Below, piece after piece: positions 38,901 through 48,238 of a DNA stretch of 64,000 nt (its first letter is position 1; every line of letters begins with the position of its first letter). The translations under genes and the position numbers were made by a program. Origin of the DNA: Pseudomonas putida. GTDB taxonomy: Bacteria; Pseudomonadota; Gammaproteobacteria; Pseudomonadales; Pseudomonadaceae. The stretch covers positions 186,001-250,000 of the forward strand of contig NZ_JAETZZ010000006.1 of NCBI RefSeq assembly GCF_022627325.1. The letters are read 5' to 3'. Below the pieces are notes generated by a model. The model was not told the DNA's origin and ran no database searches. It saw only the letters and a list, made by a program, of their open reading frames with translations.

Positions 38901-40033
38901 CCGGGTTGCGCCACTTGCGCGAAGTATCGTTGCGCGCTACAGGGCTGCAAGCGTTGCCCGACGCTTCGGCGTTGCCGTGGAGGGGGCTTGTCGATTTCCG
39001 TGAAAACCAGATCCGCCAAGTCACCGATGATCTACGCAACCTCAATGGTCGATTGCAGCGCCTGTCGTTACACGACAACCCGCTGGATGAGGCCAGTGAG
39101 TCATTGCTTTCGCGCAGTGCCAGCAGTGACTACCCCGCGAATCGGCGCAGCTCTTACCATCACGCCATCGCCGATGCCAACCTGCAAGAGCGGTGGTTGG
39201 GCAGCATTACCGGGGACGTGCTGGAGCAGCGCAGAGCGCTATGGGCGAGGTTGACCGAAGAGCCGCAATCGGCAGACCTGTTCAGGTATCTGGCGGATTT
39301 TGCCAGGTCTGACGATTTCCGTGACCACCCGCGCTACTACCGTGCCAGGGTATGGCGGATTCTTGAGCTTTGTGCAGACAACACCGATGTGCGTGAGGTC
39401 GTTTTCTGGCAGGTGCAAGGGCCCAGAACCTGCGAGGATCAGTTACTGCTCATACTCAGCCAACTGGAAGTCAGGGCCCACATCGCCTTGCACAGCGCGG
39501 AGGCTGGCACAGCGCGCGCCGAAGCCACCTTGTTACGGCTGGGGCGCTCGCTCTATCGCCTGGATCAGGTCGACAGTATCGCGACCCGGCATATCGAGGA
39601 GATGCGCCAGAACCCTTACGCGTCGGTGGATGACATTGAGGTTTACCTTGCCTATCGGGTCAACCTGGCTGACACCTTGGGCTTGCCGGCCCAGCCCCAG
39701 CACATGCATTACCCCGAGCATAGCGGTGTAACGGGAACACGGATTCTGCGCGCCCGCGCACAGGTTGTTGCCGGTGAAAGTACCGAGGCACTGAGCAATG
39801 CGCTGGCGCAGCGGGAGTTTTGGCAAGGGTATGTGCGCAATCGCTATGCCGAGCGGTTCGAAGCGCTCGCTGCGCCTTACCATGAGCAGTTGGAGGCTTT
39901 CGAGCGCGAGACGGGCGAGTCTGGCGAGCAGCTTTACCTTGAGCGTGCCGATGCATTGATGGCAGCGCTCAATGCCGAGGAGCGTGCGCTTTACCTGGAG
40001 CTGGCCAGGGAGGCATACGAGCGGGAAGTCTGA
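35903..40033 (+). CDS. Large LRR protein with C-terminal NEL (E3 ubiquitin ligase-type) domain
   Basis: A 1376-residue protein. Residues 1 to about 880 form a helical toxin-like N-terminal region of the type annotated DUF6543/dermonecrotic-toxin N-terminal in pseudomonads. It includes a hydrophobic stretch (AGFDLLNLAALFVPVLGEVM). Leucine-rich repeats run from about 905 to 1075 (LRELDLRDNQLVTLPAGL-like units). The rest is an NEL domain with the IpaH/SspH motif: Cys1177 in RTCEDQLLLI, the C-x-D catalytic signature. NEL proteins transfer ubiquitin in host cells, usually after type III secretion. No signal peptide or secretion gene is nearby. Start GTG has GGAG eight bases upstream, inside a hairpin. 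It is divergent from aatJ. Confidence 0.85.
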   Translation: MSAIAIPSDSVDAFIAGQLPGWLKSADVDLLLTLYRALRHQQAAAEGVRNLLAQMPSIEAFATPLLETALGQSGLADADVRNMKVYIENDVPLPSAAPRLHTPWTTLPSKQPLLTAALHNFHEAETRPSVHRRAHLQDVHGIKLPLAFEAFASCCRTLDIGGRYQEMLHARLFPKSRPPAPEGFARAAVERVLEENLRAKMEVAVRMARIKSELDDVDYLRLLPVCASKPIVPAASGIATPRQLYLLGKRIHGPVAFEMRDSAAGPLSGIISWIPQDPYRQIARYPTWAALYQSLAKQLRAPHYRSFFCRFISERDKPTFTATLERLIQASDGKQPVDLDGRNFSIDMPLFAYLRAQQVDKILDDARVLAVPTGDETAIERHQRLEVLKSAGFDLLNLAALFVPVLGEVMMAVAAVDVVSEVYKGYADWRIGDRQGALDHLFGVAENLAVGTVIGAAQVGVGRVLERIPFVDALTPLHEGEGRYRLADRPVSAHHIDGGGALLRSLGGRWAQISDQSAETLLRVTGLEQDHLRNVHLQGEAPPARLLDAHERHELHTLEPHLQGAALERELAARQDQPSAAGALLIRVFPGLSVRGAESVLEQASGEQVKALLTTGRIPLEMAERARWLLRESRLDRALLGFEHQGAVNDATQRLVLKWVNELAPWPASVRIELRLGEAKGRLLASVGSTTATRVRCLVQTEQGYQLSDAPQPIIGQGLLACLIQTLEEGQKVALGEGSVDARALGNRVAQAASADRQKTAQLMGLRPIGERFRPPQRFADGRFGYALSGRGESSRQAIRRGIHEIFPTLTDAQLDAYLGDLMQRRIGLWDHLSTLQRQLDSLRNALDAWQRERVSFLDGRRRQRVASQIRRAWRRKTAGLAGDDFSLHIEGELVGSLPILPEGVEFTHVQRLTLRNMSLDHMDEQFLLRFTGVRELDLRDNQLVTLPAGLERLTALRRLHLAGNRIAFDAQSNLRLASLSMLQQLDLTYNPLGLVPDLSGLRHLREVSLRATGLQALPDASALPWRGLVDFRENQIRQVTDDLRNLNGRLQRLSLHDNPLDEASESLLSRSASSDYPANRRSSYHHAIADANLQERWLGSITGDVLEQRRALWARLTEEPQSADLFRYLADFARSDDFRDHPRYYRARVWRILELCADNTDVREVVFWQVQGPRTCEDQLLLILSQLEVRAHIALHSAEAGTARAEATLLRLGRSLYRLDQVDSIATRHIEEMRQNPYASVDDIEVYLAYRVNLADTLGLPAQPQHMHYPEHSGVTGTRILRARAQVVAGESTEALSNALAQREFWQGYVRNRYAERFEALAAPYHEQLEAFERETGESGEQLYLERADALMAALNAEERALYLELAREAYEREV

Positions 40034-40068
40034 GAACCGGCGACCGCCTGGCGGTCGCCGTGCAAGGT

Positions 40069-41598
40069 TCAGGCAGCGTCGCTGCGAGCATCGCTTTGCG
40101 CAAGGTAATCGGCCAATGCGCGTTGCTCGCTCTCGCTGGTGAACAAACCCAGCTTGGTCCGCCGCCAGAGGATGTCCTGGGCACTGATGGCCCACTCGCT
40201 ATCGCGCAGGTAATCGACTTCACGGGCGAACAAACCACCGCCGATCGCCTGGCCAAGATCGTCAGGGCCGTTGACCCCCTCCAGCAGCTGCCAGGTGCGG
40301 CTGCCATAGGTCACGGCCCAGCGCTTGGCGATATCCACGGCAAGCCATGGATGCTGGGCGAGCAGTTCGTCGACCAGTACCTGAGGCGTGCTCATGCCTT
40401 CACCGCCGGGCAGTGCTGAGCTGGCGGTCCAGCTCTGGCCCATCTGGCTGAAGAACGGCTTGAGTTCTGCCATGGCCGACTCGGCAAGCTTGCGGTACGT
40501 GGTCAGTTTGCCGCCGAACACCGACAGCAACGGCGCCTCGCCCTGAGTTGCCGACAGTGCCAGGGTGTAGTCACGGGTGACTGCCGACGGGTTGTCCGAT
40601 TCGTCGTTGCACAGCGGACGCACGCCAGAGTAGGTGTGCAGGATATCGCTGGCGCTCAACTGATGATTGAAATGAGCGTTGACCACGTCGAGCAGATAGC
40701 CGGTTTCCTGCTCGGTGATCGCTACCTTGGCGGGATCGCCGCTGTATTCGCGGTCGGTGGTGCCGACCAGGGTGAAGCGGTCCAGGTACGGGATGCAGAA
40801 TACAATCCGTTGGTCCTCGTTCTGCAGGATGTAGGCATGATCCCCTTCGTACAGGCGCGGCACGATGAGGTGGCTGCCCTGGATCAGTCGAATGCCGTAC
40901 GGCGCAGTGAGCTTGAGGTCATCCTTGATGAACCGGGCGACCCACGGACCGGCGGCGTTGACCAAGGCGCGCGCGCGAATGGTCTGCAGGCTGCCGTCGG
41001 CATGCTGCAGCTCTACCTGCCACAGGCCGTCGACACGTTCTGCGCGCAGGCAGCGGGTGCGGGTACGAATGTGCGCGCCATGTTCGCGTGCAGCCATGGC
41101 GTTGACCACCACCAGGCGGGCGTCGTCGACCGCGCAGTCGGCATATTCGAAACCGCGGGTGATCGCCGGTTTGAGCGGGTAGCCCGGGCCGAAGTGCAGG
41201 CTGCGCGAGGCACCCAGACGCTTGCGTTTGCCCAGGTGATCGTAAAGGAACAGGCCGGCACGGATCATCCACGCCGGGCGCAGGTGCGGGCGGTGCGGCA
41301 GCACGAAGCGCATCGGTTTGACGATGTGCGGTGCCTTGGCCAACAGCACTTCGCGCTCGGCCAGGGCCTCCCGTACAAGGCGGAATTCATAGTGTTCCAG
41401 GTAACGCAGGCCGCCATGGATCAGCTTGCTGCTGGCCGACGAGGTGTGCTGGGCCAAGTCGTCCTTCTCGCAGAGGAAGACCTTCAGGCCACGCCCTGCG
41501 GCGTCGGCAGCAATGCCCACGCCGTTGATGCCACCGCCGATCACGGCAAGGTCATAGCAATCGGCAAGTAGGGGCTGGGACGAAACGGGCTGGGACAC
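40069..41598 (-). CDS. glpD: Aerobic glycerol-3-phosphate dehydrogenase
   Basis: A 509-residue FAD enzyme on the inner face of the membrane that oxidises glycerol-3-phosphate to dihydroxyacetone phosphate and reduces ubiquinone. The FAD-binding Rossmann motif is DLAVIGGGINGVGIAADAAGRG, and TSSASSKLIHGGLRYLEHYEF is the family signature. The start is a GTG (41596-41598) with a perfect AGGAGG eight bases upstream. The longer frame to 41691 would run through the operator. A GlpR operator lies at 41641-41660. Confidence 0.95.
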   Translation of the reverse strand: MSQPVSSQPLLADCYDLAVIGGGINGVGIAADAAGRGLKVFLCEKDDLAQHTSSASSKLIHGGLRYLEHYEFRLVREALAEREVLLAKAPHIVKPMRFVLPHRPHLRPAWMIRAGLFLYDHLGKRKRLGASRSLHFGPGYPLKPAITRGFEYADCAVDDARLVVVNAMAAREHGAHIRTRTRCLRAERVDGLWQVELQHADGSLQTIRARALVNAAGPWVARFIKDDLKLTAPYGIRLIQGSHLIVPRLYEGDHAYILQNEDQRIVFCIPYLDRFTLVGTTDREYSGDPAKVAITEQETGYLLDVVNAHFNHQLSASDILHTYSGVRPLCNDESDNPSAVTRDYTLALSATQGEAPLLSVFGGKLTTYRKLAESAMAELKPFFSQMGQSWTASSALPGGEGMSTPQVLVDELLAQHPWLAVDIAKRWAVTYGSRTWQLLEGVNGPDDLGQAIGGGLFAREVDYLRDSEWAISAQDILWRRTKLGLFTSESEQRALADYLAQSDARSDAA

Positions 41599-41640
41599 GG
41601 GCAAGGCCTCCTGGGGCTGTTCACATCGAATATGAACATT

Positions 41641-41660
41641 AATGTTCGTTTCCGAAAATA
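41641..41660. promoter_or_regulatory. GlpR operator upstream of glpD
   Basis: The minus strand reads TATTTTCGGAAACGAACATT, which fits the E. coli GlpR consensus WATKTTCGWWAWCGAACATW at 19 of 20 positions (recalled consensus). It overlaps a perfect 14-bp palindrome GAACATTAATGTTC (41634-41647), suggesting a second, overlapping site. It sits 43-62 bp upstream of the glpD start. Confidence 0.8.
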
Positions 41661-41771
41661 CTAGCGCAACAGAACGCCCATCGCCAGTCACTGTTTATAG
41701 AAAAAACTGATCGGATGGCAAGAAAGTGAACAATATCGAAAATTACGAGCCCTTCCGGGCCCGCTTGCGTT

Positions 41772-42527
41772 TCACACCACGTCGAGGCGGATCTTGTTCT
41801 GGTTGAGCAATTCACTCAATGCAGGCGATGGCGGCTGGTCGGTCACCAGGCAGTCGACCAGGCTGATCGAGCCCAGGCGTACCATGGCGTTACGCCCGAA
41901 TTTGCTGGAGTCCGCCGCCAGGATGACCTGGCGGGCGTTGGCGATGATCGCCTGAGACACGCGTACCTCCTGGTAGTCGAAATCCAGCAGGCTGCCGTCT
42001 TCATCGATACCGCTGATGCCGACCAAGGCGAAGTCGACCTTGAACTGGCTGATGAAGTCGACGCTGGCCTGGCCGACCACGCCACCGTCACGGCGTACGG
42101 TGCCACCTGCGACCAAGACTTCGAAATCATCCTTGGCTGCCAGGATCGCGGCCACGTGCAGGTTATTGGTGATGACCTTCAAGTGGCTGTGGTTGAGCAG
42201 CGCCCGGGCAATCGACTCGGTGGTGGTGCCGATATTGATGAACAGCGAAGCATGATCGGGAATTTGCCGGGCCACGGCATCGGCAATGCGCTGTTTTTCG
42301 TCACGCATCTGGTCGGCACGCATGGCGTAAGCAGTGTTCTCGATACTCGAATCATAGGCTGCGCCACCGTGGTAGCGGCGCAGCAGATTGAGCTCAGCGA
42401 GCTGGTTGATGTCGCGACGGATGGTTTGCGGAGTGACGACGAATAACTGCGCCATTTCCTCGATGCTGACGTAGCCGCGTTCGCGGACCAGCTCGAGGAT
42501 TTGTTGTTGGCGTGGGGGCAGATTCAT
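41772..42527 (-). CDS. glpR: DeoR-family glycerol regulon repressor GlpR
   Basis: A 251-residue repressor that is released from DNA by glycerol-3-phosphate. The N-terminal DeoR helix-turn-helix ([38 protein letters not shown]) is followed by the sugar-phosphate sensor domain with [20 protein letters not shown] and [12 protein letters not shown]. It lies between glpK and glpD on the same strand, with 112 bp to glpK and 173 bp to glpD. Confidence 0.95.
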   Translation of the reverse strand: MNLPPRQQQILELVRERGYVSIEEMAQLFVVTPQTIRRDINQLAELNLLRRYHGGAAYDSSIENTAYAMRADQMRDEKQRIADAVARQIPDHASLFINIGTTTESIARALLNHSHLKVITNNLHVAAILAAKDDFEVLVAGGTVRRDGGVVGQASVDFISQFKVDFALVGISGIDEDGSLLDFDYQEVRVSQAIIANARQVILAADSSKFGRNAMVRLGSISLVDCLVTDQPPSPALSELLNQNKIRLDVV

Positions 42528-42607
42528 GGGCGGTCCTTATGGGCTGCCGGACAAATTCTGCAATGATGCCGTAGGAAACAGACTACGGCCAGTAGGCCAT
42601 GGCATGG

Positions 42608-42626
42608 CGGGGCCGCGAAGCAGCCC
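42608..42626. terminator. Hairpin after glpK
   Basis: GGGGC and GCCCC flank CGCGAAGCA in the glpK-glpR gap, of the same style as other GC hairpins in this window. It is a possible attenuator between glpK and glpR. Confidence 0.4.
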
Positions 42627-42639
42627 CTGTCCAGCGTGA

Positions 42640-44166
<1,527 letters not shown>

Positions 44167-44180
44167 TCAGGGCGCCAGCA

Positions 44181-45032
44181 TCAGTTGGCTTGAGTATCGC
44201 CCTGGCGATTACCGTTTGTCTCTGGGTCCGCGCATTGAGCCGTCGGCAGGTTGCGGGCGATCACGCCACGATAGGTCGCAGCACCCAGGCAGGCACCGAA
44301 GATCGGCGCGAACACCGGAACCAGGAAATAAGGGATGTCCCGACCGCCAGTGAAGGCGATTTCGCCCCAGCCGGCCAGGAAGGTCATCAGTTTGGGCCCG
44401 AAATCGCGGGCCGGGTTCATCGCGAAGCCGGTCAGCGGGCCCATGGCGCTACCGATCACGGCGATCAACAGGCCGATCAGCAGCGGCGCCATCGCACCAC
44501 GGGGCAAGCCGTTGTTGTCGTCGGTCAGGGCCATGATGACCGCCATCAGGATTGCAGTGATCACCACTTCGACCAGAAACGCTTGTGCGGTGGAAAGCGA
44601 TGGGTGCGGGTAGGTGGAGAACACCGCCGCCAGCTCCAGGCTTTCGTGACTGCCGCGCAGCATGGCGTGGGCTTGTTCGAAATCGAAGAACAGATTGCTG
44701 TACAGGGTATAGACCAGCGCTGCGCCGCAGAAGGCGCCACAAACCTGGGCCAGCATGTAGAACGGCAGTTTGCGTTTGTCGAAGCTTGCGAACAGGGTAA
44801 GGGCGATGCTCACGGCCGGGTTCAGGTGCGCACCAGAGATGCCGGCGGTGAAGTAGATCGCCATGCTCACGCCGACGCCCCAGATGATGCTGATTTCCCA
44901 CAGGCCAAAGCTGGCGCCCGCGACCTTGAGGGCGGCGACGCACCCTGTGCCGAAAAAGATGAGCAGTGCCGTGCCGAGGAATTCGGCCAGGCATTGGCTG
45001 GACAGCGTAGGTTCGCGTAGAGCAGTCGTCAT
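44181..45032 (-). CDS. glpF: Glycerol uptake facilitator (aquaglyceroporin)
   Basis: A 283-residue MIP-family channel that admits glycerol. Six helices and both NPA half-helices are visible: SGAHLNPAVSIAL and GFAMNPARDFGP, the second with the Asp typical of glycerol facilitators. The C-terminal tail is polar. It is first in the glpFKRD cluster. Confidence 0.95.
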   Translation of the reverse strand: MTTALREPTLSSQCLAEFLGTALLIFFGTGCVAALKVAGASFGLWEISIIWGVGVSMAIYFTAGISGAHLNPAVSIALTLFASFDKRKLPFYMLAQVCGAFCGAALVYTLYSNLFFDFEQAHAMLRGSHESLELAAVFSTYPHPSLSTAQAFLVEVVITAILMAVIMALTDDNNGLPRGAMAPLLIGLLIAVIGSAMGPLTGFAMNPARDFGPKLMTFLAGWGEIAFTGGRDIPYFLVPVFAPIFGACLGAATYRGVIARNLPTAQCADPETNGNRQGDTQAN

Positions 45033-45332
45033 GTATGACCTCTTTGTTTTTGTTGTGAGGCGCTAAGCGCTCGACAGCAAAGTCCGGCGTCCATCCCCAT
45101 TGACCCCGGGCACAGGTAGGAATGCACTTAAAAAGTGCACCATTTATTCAGAAACGAAAAAATATAGACAAGAAACGCTTATGTCAAAGGTCGAAAGTGA
45201 ACGATCAGTCACGATCTGAGCGTTGAATGCGGTCGTGAATCCCAAGCTAGAGCGGCGTGTCAGTTGCTAACTGGCTGGAGTGTAGGATTTGCCCTAAAGT
45301 AGCCGCCGAATTGTCTCGGAGCGGAGCACTGC
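45033..45332 (-). promoter_or_regulatory. glpF promoter region shared with ybaK
   Basis: A 300-bp divergent gap. On the minus strand TTGACA is followed 17 bases later by TATTTT, a good sigma-70 promoter for glpF near 45155-45185. TTTATTCAGAAACGAAAAAA (45143-45162) overlaps it and is a weak GlpR-type operator (14 of 20). TGCACTT-AAA-AAGTGCA (45123-45139) is a perfect small dyad between promoter and gene. CAGTTGCTAACTG (45261-45273) is another, nearer ybaK. Confidence 0.55.
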
Positions 45333-45803
45333 ATGACCCCGGCCCTCGATCTTCTGAAAAAAACGCGCGCGCCACATCGCGTGCACAGTTACGAACACGA
45401 TCCCAAGTCGGCGTCTTATGGGCTGGAGGCGGCTGAAAAACTGGGGCTGGAACCGCAGCAGGTGTTCAAGACCTTGTTGGCCAGCAGTGAGAAGGGTGAG
45501 TTGCTGGTGGCTGTAGTGCCTGTTGTGGGAACGCTGGACCTCAAGGCGCTAGCTCACGCCGCCGGCGTGAAAAAATGCGAGATGGCTGACCCCATGGCAG
45601 CTCAGCGTGCCACTGGCTACCTGGTGGGTGGCATCAGCCCGCTGGGGCAGAAAAAGCGTCTGCGCACCTTCATCGACGAATCGGCGCAGCGTTTTGCAAC
45701 TATCCATGTCAGTGCGGGGCGGCGGGGATTGGAAGTCGAACTGGCTGCCGCTGTACTGGCCGAGCACACCCAAGGCACCTTCGCCAGTATCGGCCGGGGT
45801 TGA
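45333..45803 (+). CDS. ybaK: YbaK-type Cys-tRNA(Pro) deacylase
   Basis: A 156-residue editing enzyme that hydrolyses cysteine mischarged on tRNA(Pro) in trans to ProRS. The YbaK core is clear: [21 protein letters not shown] (with the substrate-site Lys), [12 protein letters not shown] and [23 protein letters not shown]. Length and start ATG (with GGAG upstream) are normal. It is transcribed away from glpF. Confidence 0.93.
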   Translation: MTPALDLLKKTRAPHRVHSYEHDPKSASYGLEAAEKLGLEPQQVFKTLLASSEKGELLVAVVPVVGTLDLKALAHAAGVKKCEMADPMAAQRATGYLVGGISPLGQKKRLRTFIDESAQRFATIHVSAGRRGLEVELAAAVLAEHTQGTFASIGRG

Positions 45804-45810
45804 CCCGCGC

Positions 45811-45834
45811 AAGGGGCCGCCTTGCAGCCCCTTG
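45811..45834. terminator. Hairpin between ybaK and the ABC ATPase gene
   Basis: AAGGGGC and GCCCCTT pair across CGCCTTGCA in the gap between two convergent genes; it could end both transcripts. Confidence 0.5.
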
Positions 45835-45848
45835 GCCGAATCGCCGAA

Positions 45849-46958
45849 TCAGGTCGCTGAGCTGTAGCGACGCACCCCGTTTTCCTGCCGTGGCAACTGC
45901 GCCGCGACACTGCCAGGGACCGGGAACAGCACCAAGTGGTCAGCTTTCACGCTAATGCCGACCTGCTCGCCTACCTGGTGATCGACATGGCTGGGGAAGA
46001 TCGCTTCCAGCTGGCTGCCTGTCGGCAACTGCAGCCGGTACAGCGTCGATGCACCCAGGAAGCTCTTGCCCACGATGCTCGCGCGCAGTGCGCTGTTCGC
46101 GTCCGGGACGATATCGTCAGGGCGCAGCAGCACGTCTACCGAGCTGCCGGGCGCCATGATGTAGGCGCGGTTACCCCGCAGCTCACCGAGCTCGGTGTTG
46201 ACTGACTCATGGCTGCTCATCTGGCCACGTATGAAATAACCCTGGCCGATGAAGCTGGCGACGAATGGCGTCTGCGGCTCATGGTAGAGGTTGTAGGGCG
46301 TGTCCCACTGCTCCAGCCGGCCTTCCTTGAACACACCCACATGGTCGCTGACCGCGAAGGCTTCTTCCTGGTCATGGGTCACCAGAATCGCGCTGGTACC
46401 GCGGCTTTTGAGGATGTCACGGACCTCGTGGCTCAGGCGCCTGCGCAATTCGACGTCCAGGTTGGAGAACGGCTCGTCGAGCAGCAGCAATTGCGGCTCG
46501 GGGGCCAGCGCGCGGGCCAGGGCCACGCGCTGTTGCTGGCCACCAGAGAGCTCGTGTGGATACCGCCCGCCGAGCCCACCGAGCTTGACCAGGTCGAGCA
46601 TTTCCTCGACCACCTGCCCCTGGGCGGGGTGCTTGGCGATGCCGAAGGCAATGTTTTGCGCCACGGTCAGGTGGGGGAACAGCGCATAGTCCTGGAACAC
46701 CATGCCTATGCGGCGCTTCTCCGGGGACAGGGTGAAACCGGCGCGGGAAATCACTTCGCCCGCCAGCTGGATCTCACCTTCGTGGACCGGCTCGAAGCCG
46801 GCGATGGCGCGCAAGGTGGTGGTCTTGCCGCACCCCGACGAACCCAGCAGGCAACCAATGTCGCCTGCGTTCAGGTGCAGGTTGAGGTTCTGGACGATGC
46901 GCTGGTCGCCGTAGCCGCAGGCGAGGTTGCGCAGGTTGAGCAGTAGGGGTTGACTCAT
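45849..46958 (-). CDS. ABC transporter ATP-binding protein (FbpC/PotA-like), orphan
   Basis: A 369-residue ATPase of the iron/polyamine/sulfate importer class. It has Walker [12 protein letters not shown]-loop [12 protein letters not shown], signature [15 protein letters not shown], Walker B LLLLDEPF and H-loop [10 protein letters not shown]-terminal TOBE-like region ([13 protein letters not shown]) binds the effector or stabilises the dimer. The features suit an FbpC-type ferric ATPase. No permease or binding-protein gene is nearby, so its partners are encoded elsewhere. Its ATG overlaps the argF stop by 4 bp. Confidence 0.88.
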   Translation of the reverse strand: MSQPLLLNLRNLACGYGDQRIVQNLNLHLNAGDIGCLLGSSGCGKTTTLRAIAGFEPVHEGEIQLAGEVISRAGFTLSPEKRRIGMVFQDYALFPHLTVAQNIAFGIAKHPAQGQVVEEMLDLVKLGGLGGRYPHELSGGQQQRVALARALAPEPQLLLLDEPFSNLDVELRRRLSHEVRDILKSRGTSAILVTHDQEEAFAVSDHVGVFKEGRLEQWDTPYNLYHEPQTPFVASFIGQGYFIRGQMSSHESVNTELGELRGNRAYIMAPGSSVDVLLRPDDIVPDANSALRASIVGKSFLGASTLYRLQLPTGSQLEAIFPSHVDHQVGEQVGISVKADHLVLFPVPGSVAAQLPRQENGVRRYSSAT

Positions 46959-47875
46959 GCGTGGTGGTAAGCCGGTTCGACAAGGAATTCGAGAAGGGCC
47001 TTCTGTGCATGCAGGCGGTTTTCAGCCTGGTCCCACGCGACCGAACGGGGGTCGTCGAGCAGGTCATGGCTGATTTCCTCGCCGCGATGGGCGGGCAGGC
47101 AGTGCATGAACAGGGCATCGGGTGCCGCCAGGTCAAGCAGTTCGCGGGTGACCTGGTAAGGCGCGAAATGCGCCAGACGCCGTGCAGTTTCCTCTTCTTG
47201 GCCCATGGAAGTCCAGACATCGGTGGTCACCAGATGCGCGCCACGTACGGCTTCACGCGGATCTCGGATGATCTGCACGCGATCTGCGCCCAGTGCCATG
47301 AAGCGTGGGTCCGGGTCATAACCCTCCGGGCAGGCGATACGCAACTGGAAATCGAACTGCCGGGCGGCCTCGATGTATGAGTTGCACATATTGAAACCAT
47401 CGCCGATCCAGGCCACGGTCTTGCCTTGGATGGCGCCACGGTGCTCGTGGAACGTCTGCATGTCGGCCAGCAATTGGCAGGGGTGCGACTCATCGGACAG
47501 GCCATTGATCAGCGGTACACGCGAATTGGCGGCGAATTCGGTGAGGGTGCTGTGCGCGTGGGTGCGGATCATCACCGCATCGACCATGCTCGACAGCACG
47601 ATGGCGCTGTCGCTGATCGGCTCGCCCCGGCCCAGCTGGGTGTCGCGTGGCGACAGGAAGATGGCCTGGCCGCCGAGCTGGATCATGCCGGCTTCGAACG
47701 ACACCCGGGTCCGGGTGGAGGATTTCTCGAAGATCATGCCCAGCACACGATTTTTCAGCGGTTCGAACAGCACGCCGCGCTTGCGCAGGTCCTTCAGCTC
47801 GATGCCTCGGCGGATCACACCGAGCAATTCGTCGGTGGTGAAATCCAGCAGGGAGAGAAAGTGCCTAGCGCTCAT
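46955..47875 (-). CDS. argF: Anabolic ornithine carbamoyltransferase
   Basis: A 306-residue enzyme that carbamoylates ornithine to citrulline in arginine synthesis. [12 protein letters not shown] binds carbamoyl phosphate, [11 protein letters not shown] and [11 protein letters not shown] line the ornithine site, and [13 protein letters not shown] is the catalytic Cys loop. The length matches anabolic ArgF. An ArgR-type tandem operator lies at 47980-48021. The 4-bp overlap with the following ABC ATPase gene puts that transporter subunit under the same control. Confidence 0.95.
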   Translation of the reverse strand: MSARHFLSLLDFTTDELLGVIRRGIELKDLRKRGVLFEPLKNRVLGMIFEKSSTRTRVSFEAGMIQLGGQAIFLSPRDTQLGRGEPISDSAIVLSSMVDAVMIRTHAHSTLTEFAANSRVPLINGLSDESHPCQLLADMQTFHEHRGAIQGKTVAWIGDGFNMCNSYIEAARQFDFQLRIACPEGYDPDPRFMALGADRVQIIRDPREAVRGAHLVTTDVWTSMGQEEETARRLAHFAPYQVTRELLDLAAPDALFMHCLPAHRGEEISHDLLDDPRSVAWDQAENRLHAQKALLEFLVEPAYHHA

Positions 47876-48238
47876 GATTGACTACCTTATCTGCAACGGT
47901 ATGCAGGTCGACCGTATGGTTTTTTTGACAACGGGAGTGACCTGCGGCGTAAGCCGCACGGGGCGGACGAAATCGGGAAAGGCGCAATACTATAATTAAA
48001 TGTCGCCTGAAACCAAGAGGGGTAACAGCGGCTCTGTTGCAAAGGGTGTCATTACCCCTTGAGCCTGCGCTGTTTTTTATTTGCTACACAGGTTTTACAC
48101 GGCTTGCTGGCAATTTGGCAAATGGCTGTCGCAAATCGTGCGCCTGATGTCGGTAGATTCACACGGCGAAGCGCGCTGGCAGGGTGCCGGGCGGGGGGGC
48201 CATAGTCGAGGTTCGATAATTGCGAGGCAGAGGCAGCC
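47876..48238. other. Divergent intergenic region argF / molybdopterin oxidoreductase
   Basis: A 363-bp gap. It holds the argF promoter (minus strand TTGGTT, 16 bases, TATAGT, near 47988-48015) and the ArgR operator. The rest, toward the oxidoreductase, has several tracts such as TTGGCAATTTGGCAAATGG but no recognised promoter. I see no RNA gene or small ORF I would support. Confidence 0.5.
47980..48021. promoter_or_regulatory. ArgR operator of argF
   Basis: Two 21-bp tandem units follow the Pseudomonas ArgR half-site TGTCGC-N8-AA-N5. The unit at 48001 is exact (TGTCGC, 8 bases, AA). The unit at 47980 reads AGGCGC, 8 bases, AA. They overlap the argF -35/-10 region, as expected for repression. 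Confidence 0.75.

Noticed and set aside
41599..41691. N-terminal extension of GlpD by 31 residues
   Set aside because: It would place coding sequence over the GlpR operator and ignore the perfect AGGAGG before the GTG at 41598.
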